From Roridomyces roridus (lineage: Eukaryota > Basidiomycota > Agaricomycetes > Agaricales > Mycenaceae): a stretch of 64,000 bases of DNA. The notes beneath the pieces were generated by a model. It was not told the origin of the DNA, did no database searches, and saw only the letters and a list, made by a program, of their open reading frames with translations. Positions 1 through 11,984 of this stretch are shown here, piece by piece (positions within the stretch are counted from its first letter, which is position 1; every line of letters begins with the position of its first letter). The stretch covers positions 1,488,001-1,552,000 of the forward strand of contig JARKIF010000005.1 of the NCBI GenBank assembly GCA_029378245.1. The letters are read 5' to 3'. The translations under genes and the position numbers were made by a program.

Positions 1-625
1 AGAATGTCCCGGTCATGCCGTCCATAGAAAAGATGTGGCTGAATGCAAGCGCCGGGATGGCCGCGTTGGAAGCGTCTTTGAGGGCCAAGGACTCGAAGCG
101 GATGAAGCTGTGCCCGCGGTCAGAACATAGGGCAGTTCGGTGAGCCCCCCACGTACTAGTATTTTCCGGATTCCCCCACCGACGCATCTGGCGTAAAATT
201 AAGGGAGAGGGGGTTGGAGACGTCGAGGCTGGCGGAAATAGTCTGGAGATTCGTCTGCGAACGGATGAATATATGAACACCAAGACATGATAGAAACACT
301 GTGGGATAGACCCATAAGAGTGTATTTCCCCCTCCCATGTCTAACGTCCCACAAAAAAAGAGAGAGAAACACACCTGCTGAGCAGAGTTTCCAGTGTAGA
401 TGGAAACCTTGGCCAGGCCAAATTGCGAGAGGGTGGGGGCATTTCCATCGTCATTCCATTGGATGGTGGCCGGCTGGCCACCAGTGAAGCTGATGTTGTC
501 GGTGGGGGAGGTGACCTATACGCTGTCAACACGAGGAGAAAAAAAATTAGGCGAGATGGACTGACGAAGATGGCGGCGCGAGTGCTGGCCGCGAGAGCGA
601 GAGCGATGACAGAGGGGAAGAGCAT
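1..625 (-). CDS. Kre9/Knh1-like secreted cell-wall protein, 5' part (runs off left edge)
   Basis: Reading from 625 downward, the protein opens with a hydrophobic signal peptide (MLFPSVIALALAAS, then TRAAIF) followed by the beta-sandwich domain of the Kre9/Knh1-like, Ser-Thr-rich GPI-anchored family: the stretches SPTDNISFTGGQPATIQW and GKYYFIRFESL are typical. Spliced exons are about 566-625, 375-515, 157-254 and 1-107. The first intron ends at tatag because the earlier cag would bring a TAG into frame, and the third intron splits a Tyr codon before FIRF. The C-terminal Ser/Thr-rich and GPI part lies outside the window. In yeast, Kre9/Knh1 support beta-1,6-glucan assembly. In basidiomycetes the exact role is unproven and such proteins are often simply secreted wall-associated proteins. 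Divergent from the next gene. Confidence 0.78.
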
Positions 626-1134
626 GATAGAAAACGAGTGTGTGGTGTAGAGAGAGAGTGTGCAGTCGCTGGGAAAGGGTGAAGGGGGCAGGAGAGAGTG
701 TCTTATGAGGCTCGGAAATCAATCGACCCTGAGTTTTGACGGAATGTCATCATCATTTTGCCGATAGAATGTTTTATGCAGAACGAGTCAAAGGTCAAAT
801 TTCGAGTCAATGATAACGAGCGAGAACAAGGCGAGCCAGGTGCCAGCTTCAAAGTGTGGGACGGGTCGTACATAGAGAGGAAACGCTTTGAGGTCGAGGT
901 CCATTCCGTATTCCATACATCCGTCCGAGATTTGCCAAGCCAGCGCTTGATGTACCAAGCTCAAGATTAAGATCCAAGGAATAGCATCTTGCATCTTCCG
1001 ATAAATTTATTTGACCAACCAGCTATGTGCGGCGGACGGAGTTGCGCGGAAGATGGTTCTGGCAGCGTGGCCGACAGAAATGGATCATTAGAGACCACGA
1101 TGGCTGATTACTAAGTCAAAGGCACTCCGTTCTA
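626..1134. other. Divergent intergenic region
   Basis: About 0.5 kb between the start codons of the Kre9-like gene (-) and the zinc-cluster regulator (+). It must hold both promoters and 5' UTRs. Short open frames here show no recognisable domain. No clear TATA box or repeat was seen. Confidence 0.5.
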
Positions 1135-3914
1135 ATGGCCAAGGACAACGACGGCGGCGCGCCTTACGCGGGCTCGTCCAAGCGCAAGCAGAACAACGAG
1201 GATGAAAGTGGTGGATCCGGACCCACGAAGAAACAAAGGACAAGAGTAAGGTACGCAACACAGCTAGTCCGAACCGATATCCCGACGAAACCGATGCTCG
1301 TTCCTATAGCTTCTCGTGCGGAGAATGGCCAGTCTCTCTTTTAGTTCGACACTCGACTTTCGACTGACTTGACTAAAGCCATCGCCGAAAGCAGCGCTGC
1401 GACAGAAACGTGCCGTGTTCCCACTGCATTGCACGCAAAGTCCCCGAGTTATGCAAACCCTACATGCCAGGCAAGACAGATCAGGACGTTAATGTCCGCC
1501 TCGCCCGCCTCGAGCATATCGTAGAAATGGCCCTGCCTCAGTTCTGTCCTCCTAGCTCTCCTGGTCCCCATCGCCTGCAAGAGGAAGACGCTGATGAGCA
1601 AGATCCTCGCGGCGGCTCTTTCCAGAGGTACATTCTACCATCTCCGTGCCAGCTTCGTGCTAACCAGAAAATCAAGCGGGAAGTGGTACGGCAATAGCGC
1701 CTCGGGCAGCGTTGCCCCAGCTTCCGTTTTGGAACAGCTGGAACACGCAGTCACACCTGGCGATGCGTCCATAAGCCACCACGGCCCCACTATCGATGTG
1801 CAGAACGGTGAACCCTCCGCGGCAGACAATCTCAAGACACTCGTGCAAGAATGCGGTGTTTCCCCACATAAGGTGGCCGAGCTCCTCTCCGAGCTCCCGC
1901 CGACCCGGACATCCACCGTGCTCGTGGACTATTATTTCCAAAGCATGTAAGTAGCTCCTGTTGCTTCTTGATACTGTTTCTCACGTTATCAGTAACTGGA
2001 CGCGCTATCCCATCTCTGAGCGCGACTTTCGCGCTGCATTCAATGTCATTTGTGAACACGGTACCGATGGCGTGAGCGCCAGCACCGACGTCAGTTTCCT
2101 GCCGCTGCTCTTTGCCGTTCTCGCCATTGCTGTCCGTCTGGCCCCTGAGAGTATTGCTGGGGACGCTCGCACTCGCAGAGTGACTTCGCTTCGTTATTAC
2201 TGGTCTTGTCCGTCCTGTGGCATTTCTTCCGGCCCTCTTTCTTACAATTCTCCCAGCACGCAGATCCCTTCTTATTGCTGCTGTTATTCAGCCCGATTCT
2301 TTAGATATCGTGCTTACACGATTATTAGTATGATCAACATTCCATTGCCTTTCCAACGCTAATTTCCCTTCAGAGCGCCCGTTTCCTTACCTTTGATCGG
2401 CGTATCACTGAATGCTACTCACAACTTGGTGCCGCCGTAAAGACTGCTCAAGCCCTGGGTTTGCACCGTGATGGGACAACTATGGTATGTGGTCCTTTCT
2501 TCATTATCTGCAAACTACACGTCTTGCAGCACATGGAACCCTCTCTCGTTGAATACCGGCGAAGAATATGGCACGTCCACTTCTTGCTCGTGATCACATG
2601 AGACTGAAATGTCTCCACAGGTCCTACCTCTACCACGCCGATAGATCTTATGCGTTGGTACTGGGAAGGCCGAATTCGATTCAGGATGAATATACATCAA
2701 CCCTTCCTCCATCCAACATCGATGATGAGCCTTCACCAGCCCACACTCGCAATCCCCTTCCTCTGTCCACACCTACTCGGATGACCTACGTTATTCTCCG
2801 TCATCAACTGGCCGCCATCATTGGGCGGATGGTGCACCACTTCCAGCAAGTCCGCACTGGTAGTCTCTATTCTGAGGTTCTTGCTATCGACGAGGAGTTG
2901 CTCCACTTTATTCAAGCCCTCCCACCACATTTCGCATTCGAACCAGACAGGTCCCTCGACGAAAGTCAAACCTACGTGCCTATACACAGATTCTTGCTCA
3001 TAACCGAGATTCTGTTTGTGCGCAACAGTCTTCACATGCCGTACATCTTGCGCAAGCTCAAAACGGACCGTTATGCGCGCTCACGCACGGCGTGCTTCGA
3101 CTCTGCGTTGAAGGACTTTGAGGTTCGGCGTGCCTTTAGGGAGACGATTCCCAAAGATATCCAGGAGTCACTCTCCAATGCGTATCGAGAATTCCAGACC
3201 ACTCTAATAGCGGTGCGTTCCTACTGCTGGTTGTTGGCTGTAACTAATTTCGGACAGGGGATTTACCTTGCGTTGGACCCCGTTGGAATCTATTCTGAAA
3301 AAATGCACGAGATTCTCGACTATTTCGTTGCGTCTCATGAAGGGGTCAGAGAATTGCCCGAGACGACGCGTCGAGAACTCAAGACCATCGAGTTCTTGAA
3401 AGCCAAGGTTTCGCAGATGCAGAATCAAGCAGGCGGTCCCCGGCGCATTCCGATCGACCCAGTTCTCGGTGGAGAAGATCCCGCCCATCTGCTTCTGGGT
3501 CTGCATCAGTCCGCTCCAGCTACGCCACCGATACGCCCTGCATTCGCTCCTACGTCTTCAACTTTGGGCCGCCTTCCGCAGTCGCCCACGCTGCACCGCC
3601 TGCAGCATTCATCGGATGGGGAATTCCCGATGTCTCCAGTTACGACGGGCAGCCCTGATGATGAGTCTGCGGCGCAGTCGTTGTTGGACAATTGGTGTAC
3701 ATCGCTAAGCAATGGGCCGCCAATGGATGGGTCGGAAGCAGGCATGGCTGCATCATGGGGTGCTGTAGGGTTGTCAGACACGGCTGGGTGGGTGGGCACT
3801 GCGCCTATGGTCGGGGCGTCGGGATCACGTGCGTTGTCTGCCCTGGCAGACGATGCGGATTGGAACTCGAAGTATTGGGAGGCGCTGGTGAATCAAATTC
3901 AACGCGGCCCGTAG
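1135..3914 (+). CDS. Zn(2)-Cys(6) transcription factor with fungal-specific trans domain
   Basis: Nuclear DNA-binding regulator. Splicing 1135-1250, 1310-1327, 1379-1627, 1668-1946, 1993-2207, 2257-2327, 2374-2484, 2530-2570, 2621-3212 and 3258-3914 restores a complete binuclear cluster with spacing CX2CX6CX5CX2CX8C (SFSCGECHRRKQRCDR, then PCSHCIARKVPELCKPY), a short linker heptad (RLARLEHIVEMA) and the middle homology domain (SLRYYWSSRRSLLIAAV, RRRIWSYLYHADRSYALVLG). The cluster follows a basic N-terminus (KKQR) that may act as nuclear signal. Two introns, 1328-1378 and 2571-2620, only restore these conserved motifs if read with GC-AG borders. The 45-nt intron at 3213 is in frame and would be missed by simple gene finders. 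The C-terminus is Ser/Pro-rich and low in homology. Target genes cannot be told from sequence, and no biosynthetic cluster is adjacent. Confidence 0.9.
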
Positions 3915-3995
3915 ATACATTTTAAGTATACCTGGATTAGGTCCAGACTTTAAGTCGGACACGTGACGTCATTGTACTCTCTCTCTCCTTCCTCG

Positions 3996-4837
3996 ATGCA
4001 GTCGATCAACCGATTCTTATATGGCCCGACGCCCGAGGAGAAGGTCCGACAATGGCAGGCCAAGCTTCGCAGCGAATCCCGCCAGCTCGACCGTGAAATG
4101 AGGCAGGTTCGCTTGTCCTGGCGCCTAATGTGTATGGCGACCAATGATGCCCTCTCCAGCTCGATGTAGCTACCAAGCAGGCGCGGGCTTCTGTCAAGCA
4201 GCATGCGCAACGGGGAGACGTTAAATCTGCCCGGATACTAGCTCGGGAGGTGGTGCGCAGCGACAAGCAGAAGGACAAGTTGTCCGTCAGTAAGGCACGT
4301 CTGGGCTCTATTGAACAGCAGCTCAAGCAGCAAGCGGGTGGGTTGTGCCCTGTGGTCTCTTACCATTACACTAAACTCTGTCTTAGCGATGCTGAAAGTG
4401 ACGGGCTCTCTGCAAAAGTCGACCGAGATAATGAAGCTGTCGAATTCACTCATCAAGCTGCCCCAAATCAGCCAGTCGATGCGGGAGATGAGCATGGAGA
4501 TGACCAAGGTGCGCTGCTCGCTGCTACTTGTGGCATAGACTCATTCCCGTAGGCGGGCATCATGGAAGAGATGCTCGACGACGTCATGGATTTGGAGGAG
4601 GATGAGGAGCTCGAGGAAGAGGCCGACATGGAGGTCGACAAGGTCCTCGCCGAACTGACGGATGGAAAGCTCGGGCAGGCCGGTGCGGTGGGCAATCTTC
4701 CTGTGAGTTGGACCTGCTGTTTTCCATTCCTGTGCTCACTGCGGACGCAGTCACTACAAGACAAATTGGAAGAGGAGGAGACGGAACGGACGATGGAGAA
4801 GTATCGTCAAGAATTGAATGGACTGCTCAGTGGATGA
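3996..4837 (+). CDS. VPS24: ESCRT-III subunit VPS24/CHMP3
   Basis: Snf7-family charged helical protein that co-polymerises on endosomal membranes for multivesicular-body sorting. Exons 3996-4106, 4160-4337, 4387-4508, 4553-4702 and 4751-4837 give 215 residues, close to the usual ~220. The start [20 protein letters not shown] matches the Vps24 N-terminus, where the amphipathic first helix and basic helix alpha-1 sit. The C-terminal half turns acidic ([19 protein letters not shown]) and ends with the helix [19 protein letters not shown], the expected MIM region that contacts Vps4. Neighbours are tightly spaced: it ends 101 bp before the IDH1 start codon. The nearest alternative family, Vps2/CHMP2, opens differently, so Vps24 is favoured. 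Confidence 0.9.
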
Positions 4838-4938
4838 CCTCTATATTCCTTTCCTCCTCCTTGTATACTAGATAATATATGTGCATATGGGTTCTATTCG
4901 AACGTGATTTCGGAAGATTAATTTTTTGATCTGCAACT

Positions 4939-6637
4939 ATGTTGAGCAGGCCTTTCGCTGGCGTCGCCCAGCGCACACTCGGCCCTTCCCAAGTACGCTG
5001 GCGCTCTGGGCACTTCGCAAAACTCATGGTTTCTAGGCCTTCCGTCGATACGCTTCTGCTGCCCCCACTGCTGCTTTCGCTGGTAAGAAAGACAGTAACG
5101 TGAGGCTACCCGACCTGCCCATTGTCGCCTTCTGACCTTTGCTAGGGCAAATACACCGTCACCCTCATCCCTGGAGACGGTGCGTCTACCTTGTACTCGT
5201 TTTTACAGGTCACCAATGTCTTTAGGCATCGGGCCCGAGATCAGCCAGTCCATTAAGGACATTTATGTTGCCGCCGGGGTATGTCTCGTGGCCGTTCTGC
5301 TGCTCAGTTTTGGTTAATTCTCTTATTCACAGGTTCCTATCCAATGGGAAGAGGTCAGCGTCACCCCCGTGCTCAAGGGCGGCAAGACCGTCATTCCGGA
5401 CAACGCGATCAACTCGGTCAAAAAGAACACTGTCGCTCTCAAAGGTGCGCATACATTGTACCTGGAACAACTTCTCAACGTGCTGCAGGTCCCTTGGCAA
5501 CTCCCAGTCCGTTTTTCGCAGGTCCCATCTTTTCGCGGTCTCATCATCATTCGCAGTTGGCAAGGGCCACGTCTCTTTGAACTTGACTTTGCGTCGTACC
5601 TTCAACCTTTTTGCGAACGTACGGCCGTGTGTTTCGATTCGGGGCTTCAAGACGCCCTACGACGACGTCAACACCGTGTTGATCCGGGAGAACACGGAGG
5701 GTGAATACTCTGGCATCGAGCATGAGGTGCGTTTCAATTACAATATTTGGACGCGACTCATGTGTAGATCGTCGATGGTGTCGTTCAAAGTATCAAACTT
5801 ATTACATGGGAGGCGTCGGAACGCGTCGCCCGTTACGCATTCCACTACGCCGAGTCCAGCGGTCGCAAGCGTGTCACTGCCGTGCACAAGGCAAATATCA
5901 TGTGCGACACTCCGCTCCGTAGCATCCTTATTCTGATTTGTGGCGATCAGGAAAATGTCGGATGGCATGTTCCTGTCCGCCTGCCGTGAGGTCTCGAAAG
6001 AGTTCCCTGGTGTCAAGTACGACGAGGACCTTCTGGACCGCGTCTGCCTTCAGATTGTGCAAAACCCCAAGCCATACTCGGACCGTGTCATGGTGATGCC
6101 CAACCTGTATGGTGATATTCTGTCCGACATGTGTGCGGGGCTCATCGGTGGCTTGGGTCTGACCCCGTCCGGCAACATTGGACGTGTAAGTGCCCTCTCT
6201 ATCCTGCCATGCCTTTTCTCAATCTCTTGCTGCAGGACGCCTCCATCTTCGAGGCTGTTCACGGTTCAGCGCCTGACATTGCTGGTACGTACTCAGAACA
6301 TGATAAGCTCAGGGACCCATCTTTCTGCAGGAAAAGGGCTCGCTAATCCCACTGCTCTGTTGCTTTCTTCTATGATGATGTTACGGTTCGCGAATCTACT
6401 CCATCGAGCGCAACCGACGCTAACCTCTTATGATTAGGCACATGAACTTGGTCGATTATGCGGACAAGATCGAGAAGGCGGCGCTGACGGTAAGAAGAAG
6501 GACTCGGGCATCATGTAAATGCTAATTTTCTTTTGCAGACCATCGCGGAAGGCAAGGTCATCACGGGAGATCTGGGAGGAAAGTCGTCGACGCGTGAATA
6601 CACGGACGCAATTATCCAAAAGCTGGGCAAGGCTTAG
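4939..6637 (+). CDS. IDH1: NAD-dependent isocitrate dehydrogenase subunit 1, mitochondrial
   Basis: Regulatory-type subunit of the hetero-oligomeric mitochondrial NAD-IDH (isocitrate + NAD to 2-oxoglutarate + CO2 + NADH) in the TCA cycle. The N-terminus [18 protein letters not shown] plus AFRRYAS is a basic, Ser-rich presequence. The beta-decarboxylating dehydrogenase core follows: [62 protein letters not shown] and [14 protein letters not shown]. The subunit is called 1 because of its [20 protein letters not shown] stretch, typical of IDH1. Many short introns interrupt it, including an 18-nt exon near 5489-5506. The second exon appears to end at AAC just before 5100 (donor gtgagg), since an earlier GT would not keep frame. 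The partner subunit lies at 36.5-37.9 kb. Confidence 0.96.
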
Positions 6638-6976
6638 AGACCTTGGGATGCAGGGCATAATTTATAGGCTACATAGACGATTCTCGTACTCTATATACAG
6701 CAGCTATATCCTAGAGATGGAGCGTGGGAAATCGGCAGCCTTGCTTAGTGACGCGGAACTTGCGCCAGCAGCTCCAACTCTTGCATTCCTTCCCCCAACA
6801 GGCCCTGCAGGGCACATCCGTCCCACAAACATCCACCGTCCAGGTACTGCTCCTCTCTATTGTCTAGTCTCTGGCCAGTCTGATGCCCGATTTACAGCAG
6901 GACTCACTTCACACACTGAAATACAAAACACAAAAAGACTCGCAAAACTACCTTCCCATTTCTCGTTACGAACGAT
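6638..6976. other. Intergenic / 5' leader of the SSD1-like gene
   Basis: 339 bp between the IDH1 stop and the SSD1-like start. It probably holds the IDH1 3' UTR and the promoter and leader of the RNA-binding protein gene. No repeat or further gene recognised. Confidence 0.4.
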
Positions 6977-9900
6977 ATGACCGACCAAGTTACGCCCCAG
7001 GCCCAGCCTCCGCCTCCGAAGAAGGACGAGAAGAAGCCACCTTCATCAGCCAGCAACCGCGGTTCCAAGCGGAATCCTTCCACTTCCGGTCGGCCAGCTG
7101 GCAACGCGTCGTCTGCCCAAGGTGCTCCCAGACCTTCTTCGAGGACGAGCAACAAGAAGCCTGCTTCTACCGGCCCCGCGCCAGAGTCAGGCTCTGATAC
7201 GACGTCTCGCAAAGGATCCGAAGGCGGACGCAAACCTGAGCAGCGCAAGAATCAGAACAACAACAACGGCGGGCGTCAACCTGCCCACCGTAAAGGGCCC
7301 TCGACACAAGGAGGACGCAACAATAACAATAACAATCCCGCCCCTCCTGCTCCTTCCCAGGGCGCCGAATCCAGCGACGCTCTTTCTTCGCTCCAGCGCG
7401 TCATCGCCGATCTCAAGACCACCTCGCCGCAGCCCAACGCGAATAACAACTACATGCCCGCCACCCACTCCAATCTCCCCATCAACGCTCCCGTCTTCCA
7501 GCCTGGTGCTGCTGCGTATCCAGGCACCGGCAACGTTGCCGATGCCAAGCATCGCAAGGCAGCATCTGTCGGCGCAGCAATGCCTGGCAACTACAGCTCT
7601 TTTGCACCGCATTTGGGTTCGATGGTTGAAGATGCCGAGGATGCCGGAGGCGCCCTTGAGGAAGGCGAGATTCACGAGTTCCAGCCGCAGCTCGGTCATC
7701 AGCCGCGTGCCCAGTCTCAGAGCTTCATGGCGCCTCGCTTCGCTGCTTTGGCTGCTCAACAAGAACAGGCCGACTCTGTGGGTCCCACTGGTCGTCCTCA
7801 ATTGGCGCCTGGCTTTATGTTTGGCGCTGGTGCCGGCAACAGGAAGCGCTCTACTGGGCCGATGGGGCCTCCCATCAACGAGGAGGACGTCAACTTCCAG
7901 TTCCCTCAGCAGCAGCATTTCGCTGGCGATGGTCTTGCCGAGTCGAAGCACAGGAAGACGGAGAGCGCGGAAATCACCGGCATAATGGCCGAGCAGGTGT
8001 GTTGTACCGTCTTCTCCTCTTGGCGTAGTTATTGACTGTTGCATCCCAGATCGCGCTTCAGAGTCAGATCGAGGCTCTTCAGCAACAGCAGCAGGCTCTT
8101 TATCAGCAGCAGTTGGCGTCCAACCAGGTCATGTCGTTCCAGACGCCTGGCTTGGCGCCCAACCGTGGCGTCTCTCACAGACGCGTTCAAAGCACCGTTC
8201 CTATGGGCGCGGGCGGCTTCGGGATGCCTCCCAACATGGGCCAGTTCGGCAACCTGGGCACGCTCAATCTCGGTCTGGATGGGCAGGCTCAAGGCATTCC
8301 CCGCGGCCATGGTCGTAGACACAGCGTCAACGTCGTCAACAAAGGCGGGCCTGGTGCCAATGGCGGCTCCATCAGCTATGGTAATCCGTATGCGATCCCT
8401 GAAGGATTCGACGATGGTTTTAACCCGCCGCCGCCGTTTGGCCACTCTCGTCAACCTTCTCGTGTGGCCGACAACAGCTGGCGCATCAATGGCGGAGTCG
8501 GTGGTGTTCAAGGCAACAATGCTTTCGCTGCGGATCTCGCCCAAGCGCAGGCGCAGTTGCAGAGCCTCCAGCAATTCCGTGCCGCTGCCGGCGGTCATCA
8601 CCACAAGATGGCGTCCTTCAGCTTCCCCAACATGCTTCCCAATATGATGGCGGCCAATATGATGGGACTCGGGCTTGGAGGGATCAATTTGCTCCAGCAG
8701 CAGCAACAACAGTTCCAGTCTCAGCTCCAACAGCAGTCCAACCAGCCGCAGCGTAAATCGCTTTTTGCTCCGTACCTTCCTCAGGCTTCCCTCCCTCCTC
8801 TTCTCGCGGCCGGCAAATTGGTCGTCGGCATCTTGCGCGTGAACAAGCGTAACAGATCCGATGCCTATGTCGCAACTGAGGTTTTGGATGCCGATATATA
8901 CATTTGTGGCTCCAAAGACCGCAACCGTGCTCTCGAAGGAGACATTGTCGCTGTTGAACTTTTAGACGTCGATGAAGTCTGGGGTACCAAGAAGGAAAAG
9001 GAGGAGAAGAAGCGCAAGAAGGAGGAGAACGCGGCATACGACCTCAAGTCCACCGCCGGTCGCAAAGATGACAAGAAGAAGGACGACGTTGAAGTTGAGG
9101 GTCAAGGATTGATGCTGTTTGAGGACGAAGAAGTCACGGACGACGTCAAGCCCCAATTCGCCGGCCATGTCGTCGCCGTCGTCGAGCGGATGCCTGGTCA
9201 GTTGTTCTCCGGAACTCTTGGTCTGCTCCGTCCTTCCTCCGCTGCCACCAAAGAGAAGCAGGAGGCTGAGCGCCGTGAGCGCGAGGGTGATCGCGGCGAC
9301 GAACCGCGTCGTGGCCCCATTGAGCGGCCCAAGATCGTCTGGTTCAAGCCGACCGACAAGCGTGTGCCTCTCATTGCCATCCCCACTGAGCAGGCGCCGC
9401 CCGATTTCATTCAGAATTCCGAGGGCTATGTTGACAAGCTGTTTGTGGCTTGCATCAAGCGTCATGTTTGTGATTTCTCTTGTTGGTGAAAATCAATTAA
9501 CTTTTTTGTAGCCCATCAGTTCTTTGCATCCCTTCGGAACGTTGGTCGAGGAATTGGGTCCCATCGGAGACGTCGAGGTCGAGACCAGCGCTTTGCTCAA
9601 GGATTGCAACTTCCCCACGGAGGACTTTACTGAGAATGTCATCAAATGTCTTCCCCCGATGCCGTGGACGTAAGTGCCCTCCGTTTTGAAGGCCTACTTT
9701 ATTCTGATCATTTTAGCATTCCCGAGCGGGAGCTCGAGATTCGCAAGGATCTTCGTGCCGACCGTATTTTCAGTATTGATCCTGACACCGCCAAGGATCT
9801 CGACGATGCTCTCTCCATCAAGTTGAACGAGGACGGCACCTACGATGTTGGTGTGCATATTGCTGATGTGTCTTACTTCGTCAAGCCCAACACTGCGCTT

Positions 9901-11695
9901 GATCGTGACGCTCGCAAACGTGCGACGAGTGTTTACCTCGTCCAACGCGCTGTGCCCATGTTGCCCCCGGCCCTCAGCGAGCAATTATGCAGTCTGGTTC
10001 CTGGCCAAGAGCGTCTGGCCTTCTCGACCATCTTTACCATGAGCAGTGACGGTACTGTCCTCAAGAAATGGTTCGGCAAGACGGTCATCAAGTCTGCTGC
10101 GAAGCTGGCCTACTCGCACGCCCAGAACGTCATTGACGGCCAAACCTTGGGCAGCGTCCCTGTTATCCCTGAGCACGATGCCGCTGACATTGCGCACGAC
10201 ATCAAGGTTCTCCAGGGCCTCGCCAAGAATTTGCGTGCCCGTCGCTTCGAAAATGGCACTCTCAGCCTTGACTCGCTCCGTCTCCAATTCAAGCTGGATG
10301 ACAATGGCATGCCCATTGACTGCGGCCAGTACCAGCGCACCGAGGCCAACGAGTTGATTGAGGAGGTGACTATTGAGCATCTGACCGTTGAAACGAGACT
10401 CATCTCTTTTCCTCTAGTTCATGTTGTTAACCAACATTGCTGTTGCCCAGCACATTGCTGTGCATCTCCCCGAGCAGGCTCTTCTTCGTCGCCACGACAA
10501 TCCCATTGAGCGGCGTTTGAATGTATTTACTGAACGTGCTCAACGGCTCGGATACGATATGGACACTTCGTCCTCCGGCGCCCTCATGAAGTCTTTCAAC
10601 GCCATCACCGACCCCACCGCGCGCAGACTCCTCGAACTGTTGTCCTTCAAAGCCACCCACCGCGCCAAGTATTTCTGCGCTGGAATGCTGGATATTGCCA
10701 AGTACCACCATTACGCGTTAAACACGCCGTTGTACACCCACTTTACGTCTCCCATCCGTCGCTACGCCGACCTTCTTGTACATCGCCAGCTCGAGTCTGT
10801 CCTCCAGGGAGTAGGAGCCACCGAGCCCAAATTCACCATGGACCGCGATGCCGTGGCCAAAGTCGCCCAACAATGCAACATGTAAATATGCAACAACATT
10901 GATCTATTGTAAACACTGACACACAACCTTCCACAGCAAGCGGGATTCCGCCACTCTTGCCCAGGAGCAATCTGCTCACTTGTTCTTGTGTGTTCTCATC
11001 GCTGATCTCACTCAACGGTATGGCCCCGTCGTCCGCCAGGCCAAAGTTGTCGGTGTTCTCGATGCTGCCTTTGACGTTCTCGTTCCCGAATTTGGTATCG
11101 AGAAGCGGGTTCACGTAGACCAGATGCCCATTGATGTGAGATTCCACCTATGACACACTTTCATTACCCTAATATCTTCTAGAACCATGTCTACGATGAA
11201 CACTCGCACACCTTGCAAATCTACTGGTCGAACCGCGACGTGATCACTTGGCTCGCTGAGAACAGCGACGACGAGCATCTGAAGAAGGTCAAGCAGAACG
11301 CTGAGCAGCATGCCGTCAAGATGGAGGTTGCCTCTCGTTCCGTCCATGATGAGAGCGCCTTGTTCGATGAAGACGAAGCCGAGGAAGATGAAATTGTGCT
11401 CGGTCGCAGCGACAAGGCGCCGGAGGTGCCAGAGACGTCCAAAGCAGAGGCTGCGGTCGATTGCCAAGGCCAAACCCGAGTTTGAAGGCCTGCGGTCCAC
11501 TGCTGCTGGACATAAGATCCAGGACATCCGCGAGCTGATGAGTGTGCCGGTATGTTTATATTTCCTTCTCTTGAGCACCAACCAACGAGCATTCTTCAGG
11601 TCATCGTGACCGCCGACCTTACCAAGAGCCCTCCGGTCATTAAAGTTTACAGCATGAACCCGTACGCCGATCCGGCAATTGAAGTGAAGAATTGA
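6977..11695 (+). CDS. SSD1: SSD1/DIS3L2-family RNA-binding protein (RNase II-like)
   Basis: Large cytoplasmic mRNA-binding protein of the RNase II/DIS3L2 clade; in yeasts Ssd1/Sts5 binds mRNAs for wall and growth proteins downstream of the NDR kinase. The N-terminal ~650 residues are low complexity, Gln/Asn/Pro/Gly-rich, with RKxxS-type segments that could be kinase targets. Cold-shock domains follow (LFAPYLPQASLPPLLAAGKL, SKDRNRALEGDIVAVELLD), then the RNB domain from about 9.7 kb and a C-terminal S1-like part (VIVTADLTKSPPVIKVYS). Exons: 6977-7996, 8050-9465, 9512-9669, 9717-10365, 10418-10881, 10937-11135, 11183 to ~11549 and 11600-11695. Near 11455 the frame shifts: LGRSDKAPEVPETSKAEA and IAKAKPEFEGLRST are both family-like but lie in different frames. 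The RNB site keeps DPDTAKDLDDAL, as in active DIS3L2 enzymes, so catalytic death cannot be assumed. Confidence 0.93.
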
Positions 11696-11984
11696 AGAGG
11701 GTTTCTGTGATTCCGGACCATTGTACTTTTATTTTGACTATGCACCCCTTCGTACCTCTTCCTACTGACAGCGCTCAGTCCAAACCCCTTCTTCACTTCC
11801 GCCGGCTGTACTGATTCCGACCCATGTACTGTAATTCTTATCGTCGACGAGTCTTAAAAAATCGAATGAACTTGATCATTTCATTATAATAGCAAGATGT
11901 GTGGTACAATATAGTGCGTCTTCTAGGTAAGTGGTAGAAGAGGATAAATTATGCTACAGTGCGGTCATGTCCGTCGTAAAAAGA

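Noticed and set aside
7122..8044. Long alternative frames on both strands over the SSD1-like N-terminus (up to 287 codons)
   Set aside because: They overlap a low-complexity, GC-rich true coding region and have no domain; shadows caused by codon bias.
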